From positions 1 to 13,349 of the forward strand of contig JANMAT010000117.1 of NCBI GenBank assembly GCA_031359995.1: a DNA stretch of 13,349 nucleotides, written 5' to 3'. The position numbers and the translations under genes are program-made. Below, one piece after another: positions 12,305 to 13,349 of the stretch. The notes below the pieces were generated by a model. It did not search any database. It was given only the letters and a program-made list of their open reading frames with translations, and was not told the DNA's origin. Positions within the stretch are counted from its first letter, which is position 1. Every line of letters begins with the position of its first letter. The DNA comes from JANMAT01 sp031359995 (lineage in GTDB: Bacteria; Actinomycetota; Acidimicrobiia; Acidimicrobiales; Ilumatobacteraceae).

Positions 12305-13128
12305 CCGCGCTGGTCACCGACTCCGCGACCACCGACTTCACCGACTTCACCGAGATGCCGCGCAGCCTCGGCTGGGCGGCACGTGACTCGTGGAACGAAG
12401 CCGTGCGGCACCTGCGAGCCATCCCCCGCAACCCCGACCTGCTGCTGTTCTCGACGATGCAGCCGATCATGTTCGTGCTGCTGTTCCGCTACGTGTTCGG
12501 CGGATCGATCCGCATCCCCGGGATCTCCTACAACCAGTACCTGATGCCGGGGATCTTCGCCCAGACCGTCGTGTTCGGCTCCACGTTCACCAGCATCGGG
12601 CTGGCCGACGACATGCAGAAGGGATTCATCGATCGGCTGCGCTCGCTCCCCATCTCGCAGCCGGCCGTGCTGGTGGGGCGCACGCTCAGCGACATGGTGC
12701 GCAACGTGCTCACCTTCCTCGTGATGCTGGCGGTGAGCTTCGCCATCGGCTTCCGCTTCGAAGGCGGCCTGTTGCGCGGCGTGCTGGCCACGCTGCTGTT
12801 GCTCGCCTTCAGCTACTCGTTCAGCTGGATCCAGGCCTACATCGGGCTGTCGGTGAAATCGGTGGAGGCGGCGAACTCGGCCGGGTTCATGTGGATGTTC
12901 CCACTCACGTTCGTCTCGTCGGCGTTCGTGTCGACCGCGAGCCTCACGCCGTGGCTGCGCCGAGTGGCCGACGCCAACCCCTTCACCCTCGCCACGAACG
13001 CGGCCCGGGCCCTCTACAACGGCCGCGATCCGGGCGACAACGTGTGGCAGGCCATCCTGTGGGCCGTCGGCATCACGGTGGTGTTCGCCGTCCTGGCCTT
13101 CCGCCGCTTCGCCCGCACCGCCGACTGA
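12301..13128 (+). CDS. ABC-2 type exporter permease, DrrB type
   Basis: A 275-residue membrane protein, the transmembrane half of the exporter. The N-terminal cytosolic arm has a small repeat TTDFTDFTEM (10-19). Membrane spans are predicted at about 49-66, 83-101, 133-151, 159-177, 194-212 and 250-268, six in all as in this family. The conserved loop KGFIDRLRSLPISQPAVLVGR (107-127) is the ABC-2 signature that contacts the ATPase, and NPFTLATNAARAL (226-238) precedes the last span. Start ATG 12301 overlaps the ATPase stop by four bases. There is no biosynthetic cluster beside it, so a self-resistance role is not supported by context; lipid or general toxin export is as likely. Confidence 0.92.
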   Translation: MTALVTDSATTDFTDFTEMPRSLGWAARDSWNEAVRHLRAIPRNPDLLLFSTMQPIMFVLLFRYVFGGSIRIPGISYNQYLMPGIFAQTVVFGSTFTSIGLADDMQKGFIDRLRSLPISQPAVLVGRTLSDMVRNVLTFLVMLAVSFAIGFRFEGGLLRGVLATLLLLAFSYSFSWIQAYIGLSVKSVEAANSAGFMWMFPLTFVSSAFVSTASLTPWLRRVADANPFTLATNAARALYNGRDPGDNVWQAILWAVGITVVFAVLAFRRFARTAD

Positions 13129-13131
13129 CCG

Positions 13132-13185
13132 GAGCGCACCGCTCGACCTGGCGCGGCAGATCGCGCGTCGGTGAACGGCGCGTTC
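13132..13185. terminator. Possible bidirectional terminator zone
   Basis: Between the permease stop and the convergent small gene three short stems occur in 54 bases: GAGCG-CAC-CGCTC (13132-13144), GCGCG-GCAGAT-CGCGC (13151-13166) and GAACG-GCG-CGTTC (13173-13185). None has a T-run. Individually weak, their clustering between convergent genes suggests they end transcripts from both sides. Confidence 0.3.
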
Positions 13186-13208
13186 GGAGGCGGAGCACCA
13201 ACGCCGGA

Positions 13209-13334
13209 CTACTTGTCGCGGACCGCCCGGGCGTCCTTCTTCGAGGCCTGCTTGGCGTTCTTGGCGGCCCGCTTCTCCATCAGCGACTTGCCCGTCTTCT
13301 TCGCCTCGGTCGAACCCTTGGATTTCTCTGCCAT
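13209..13334 (-). CDS. Very small lysine-rich protein
   Basis: A 41-residue, strongly basic protein read on the minus strand from ATG 13334 to TAG 13209; it starts MAEKSKGSTEAKKTGKSLMEKR and about a third of its residues are Lys or Arg. Similar short KSLxEKRAxKxAK proteins occur as conserved hypotheticals in actinobacteria, to my knowledge without a known function; binding to nucleic acid or ribosomes is a guess from charge. The reading frame has a GC-rich third-position pattern like a true gene. TACGGT (13345-13340) lies 5 nt before the ATG, with no ribosome site, consistent with a leaderless transcript. The gene is convergent with the ABC permease. It is too short for many gene finders and may be missed in automated annotation. 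Confidence 0.72.
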   Translation of the reverse strand: MAEKSKGSTEAKKTGKSLMEKRAAKNAKQASKKDARAVRDK

Positions 13335-13349
13335 GGGCCACCGTACCCG

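Noticed and set aside
11980..13341. 453-codon open frame on the minus strand antisense to the ABC permease
   Set aside because: Its Arg/Gly/His-rich content and position opposite a clear permease mark it as a shadow frame; the true small gene at 13209-13334 is in another frame.
1..13349. CRISPR arrays, tRNA or rRNA genes, insertion sequences, attachment sites
   Set aside because: I saw no regularly spaced repeats, cloverleaf structures, transposase motifs or flanking duplications.

Overview
The window is a GC-rich bacterial chromosomal segment with densely packed genes on both strands, near-zero gaps between convergent genes and very few long non-coding stretches. A mycothiol-type (MDMPI) metal-binding protein, a DrrAB-type ABC exporter, a long-chain fatty acid desaturase and apparently leaderless start codons behind TANNNT hexamers all point to an actinobacterium. 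My guess is an Acidimicrobiia-like lineage, but that rests on general character and not on a marker gene. I see no rRNA, tRNA, CRISPR array, transposase or prophage gene.

Layout. 1-108: the end of a LuxR-type regulator. 113-1820 (minus): an alpha/beta hydrolase followed closely by an arylamine N-acetyltransferase, probably one transcript, with a TetR-like operator over its promoter. 1985-2551 (plus): a free-standing M41-like (FtsH-type) zinc peptidase domain. 2609-3886 (plus): a histidine-rich protein of unknown function behind an unusual direct-repeat promoter. 3913-4856 (minus): a PaaI-type thioesterase and a small cysteine-containing unknown. 4903-5997 (plus): a zinc alcohol dehydrogenase, divergent from the thioesterase across a 46-bp gap that is one large inverted repeat. 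6001-7071 (minus): a three-histidine-box fatty acid desaturase. 7205-8443 (minus): four small unknown genes (a winged-helix-like protein, an unknown overlapping it, a helix-hairpin-helix-like protein and a CWRC protein), separated by GC-rich hairpins. 8666-10716 (minus): an MDMPI/DinB-like protein downstream of a divergent glucose-6-phosphate dehydrogenase. 10860-11264 (plus): a lipoprotein blue-copper protein. 11357-13128 (plus): the ABC exporter pair. 13209-13334 (minus): a 41-residue lysine-rich protein, too short for most gene callers.

Functionally this is mostly housekeeping and accessory metabolism: acyl-CoA and lipid handling (thioesterase, desaturase), redox (dehydrogenase, G6PD, copper protein, possible mycothiol enzyme), detoxification and export (N-acetyltransferase, ABC exporter). 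I do not see one coherent new multi-gene system. The most interesting signals are regulatory: the near-perfect inverted repeat that includes both divergent start codons, the repeated TANNNT hexamer 5-8 nt before start codons, and the direct-repeat operator candidate. The solo M41 peptidase and the cluster of small unknown genes come next.
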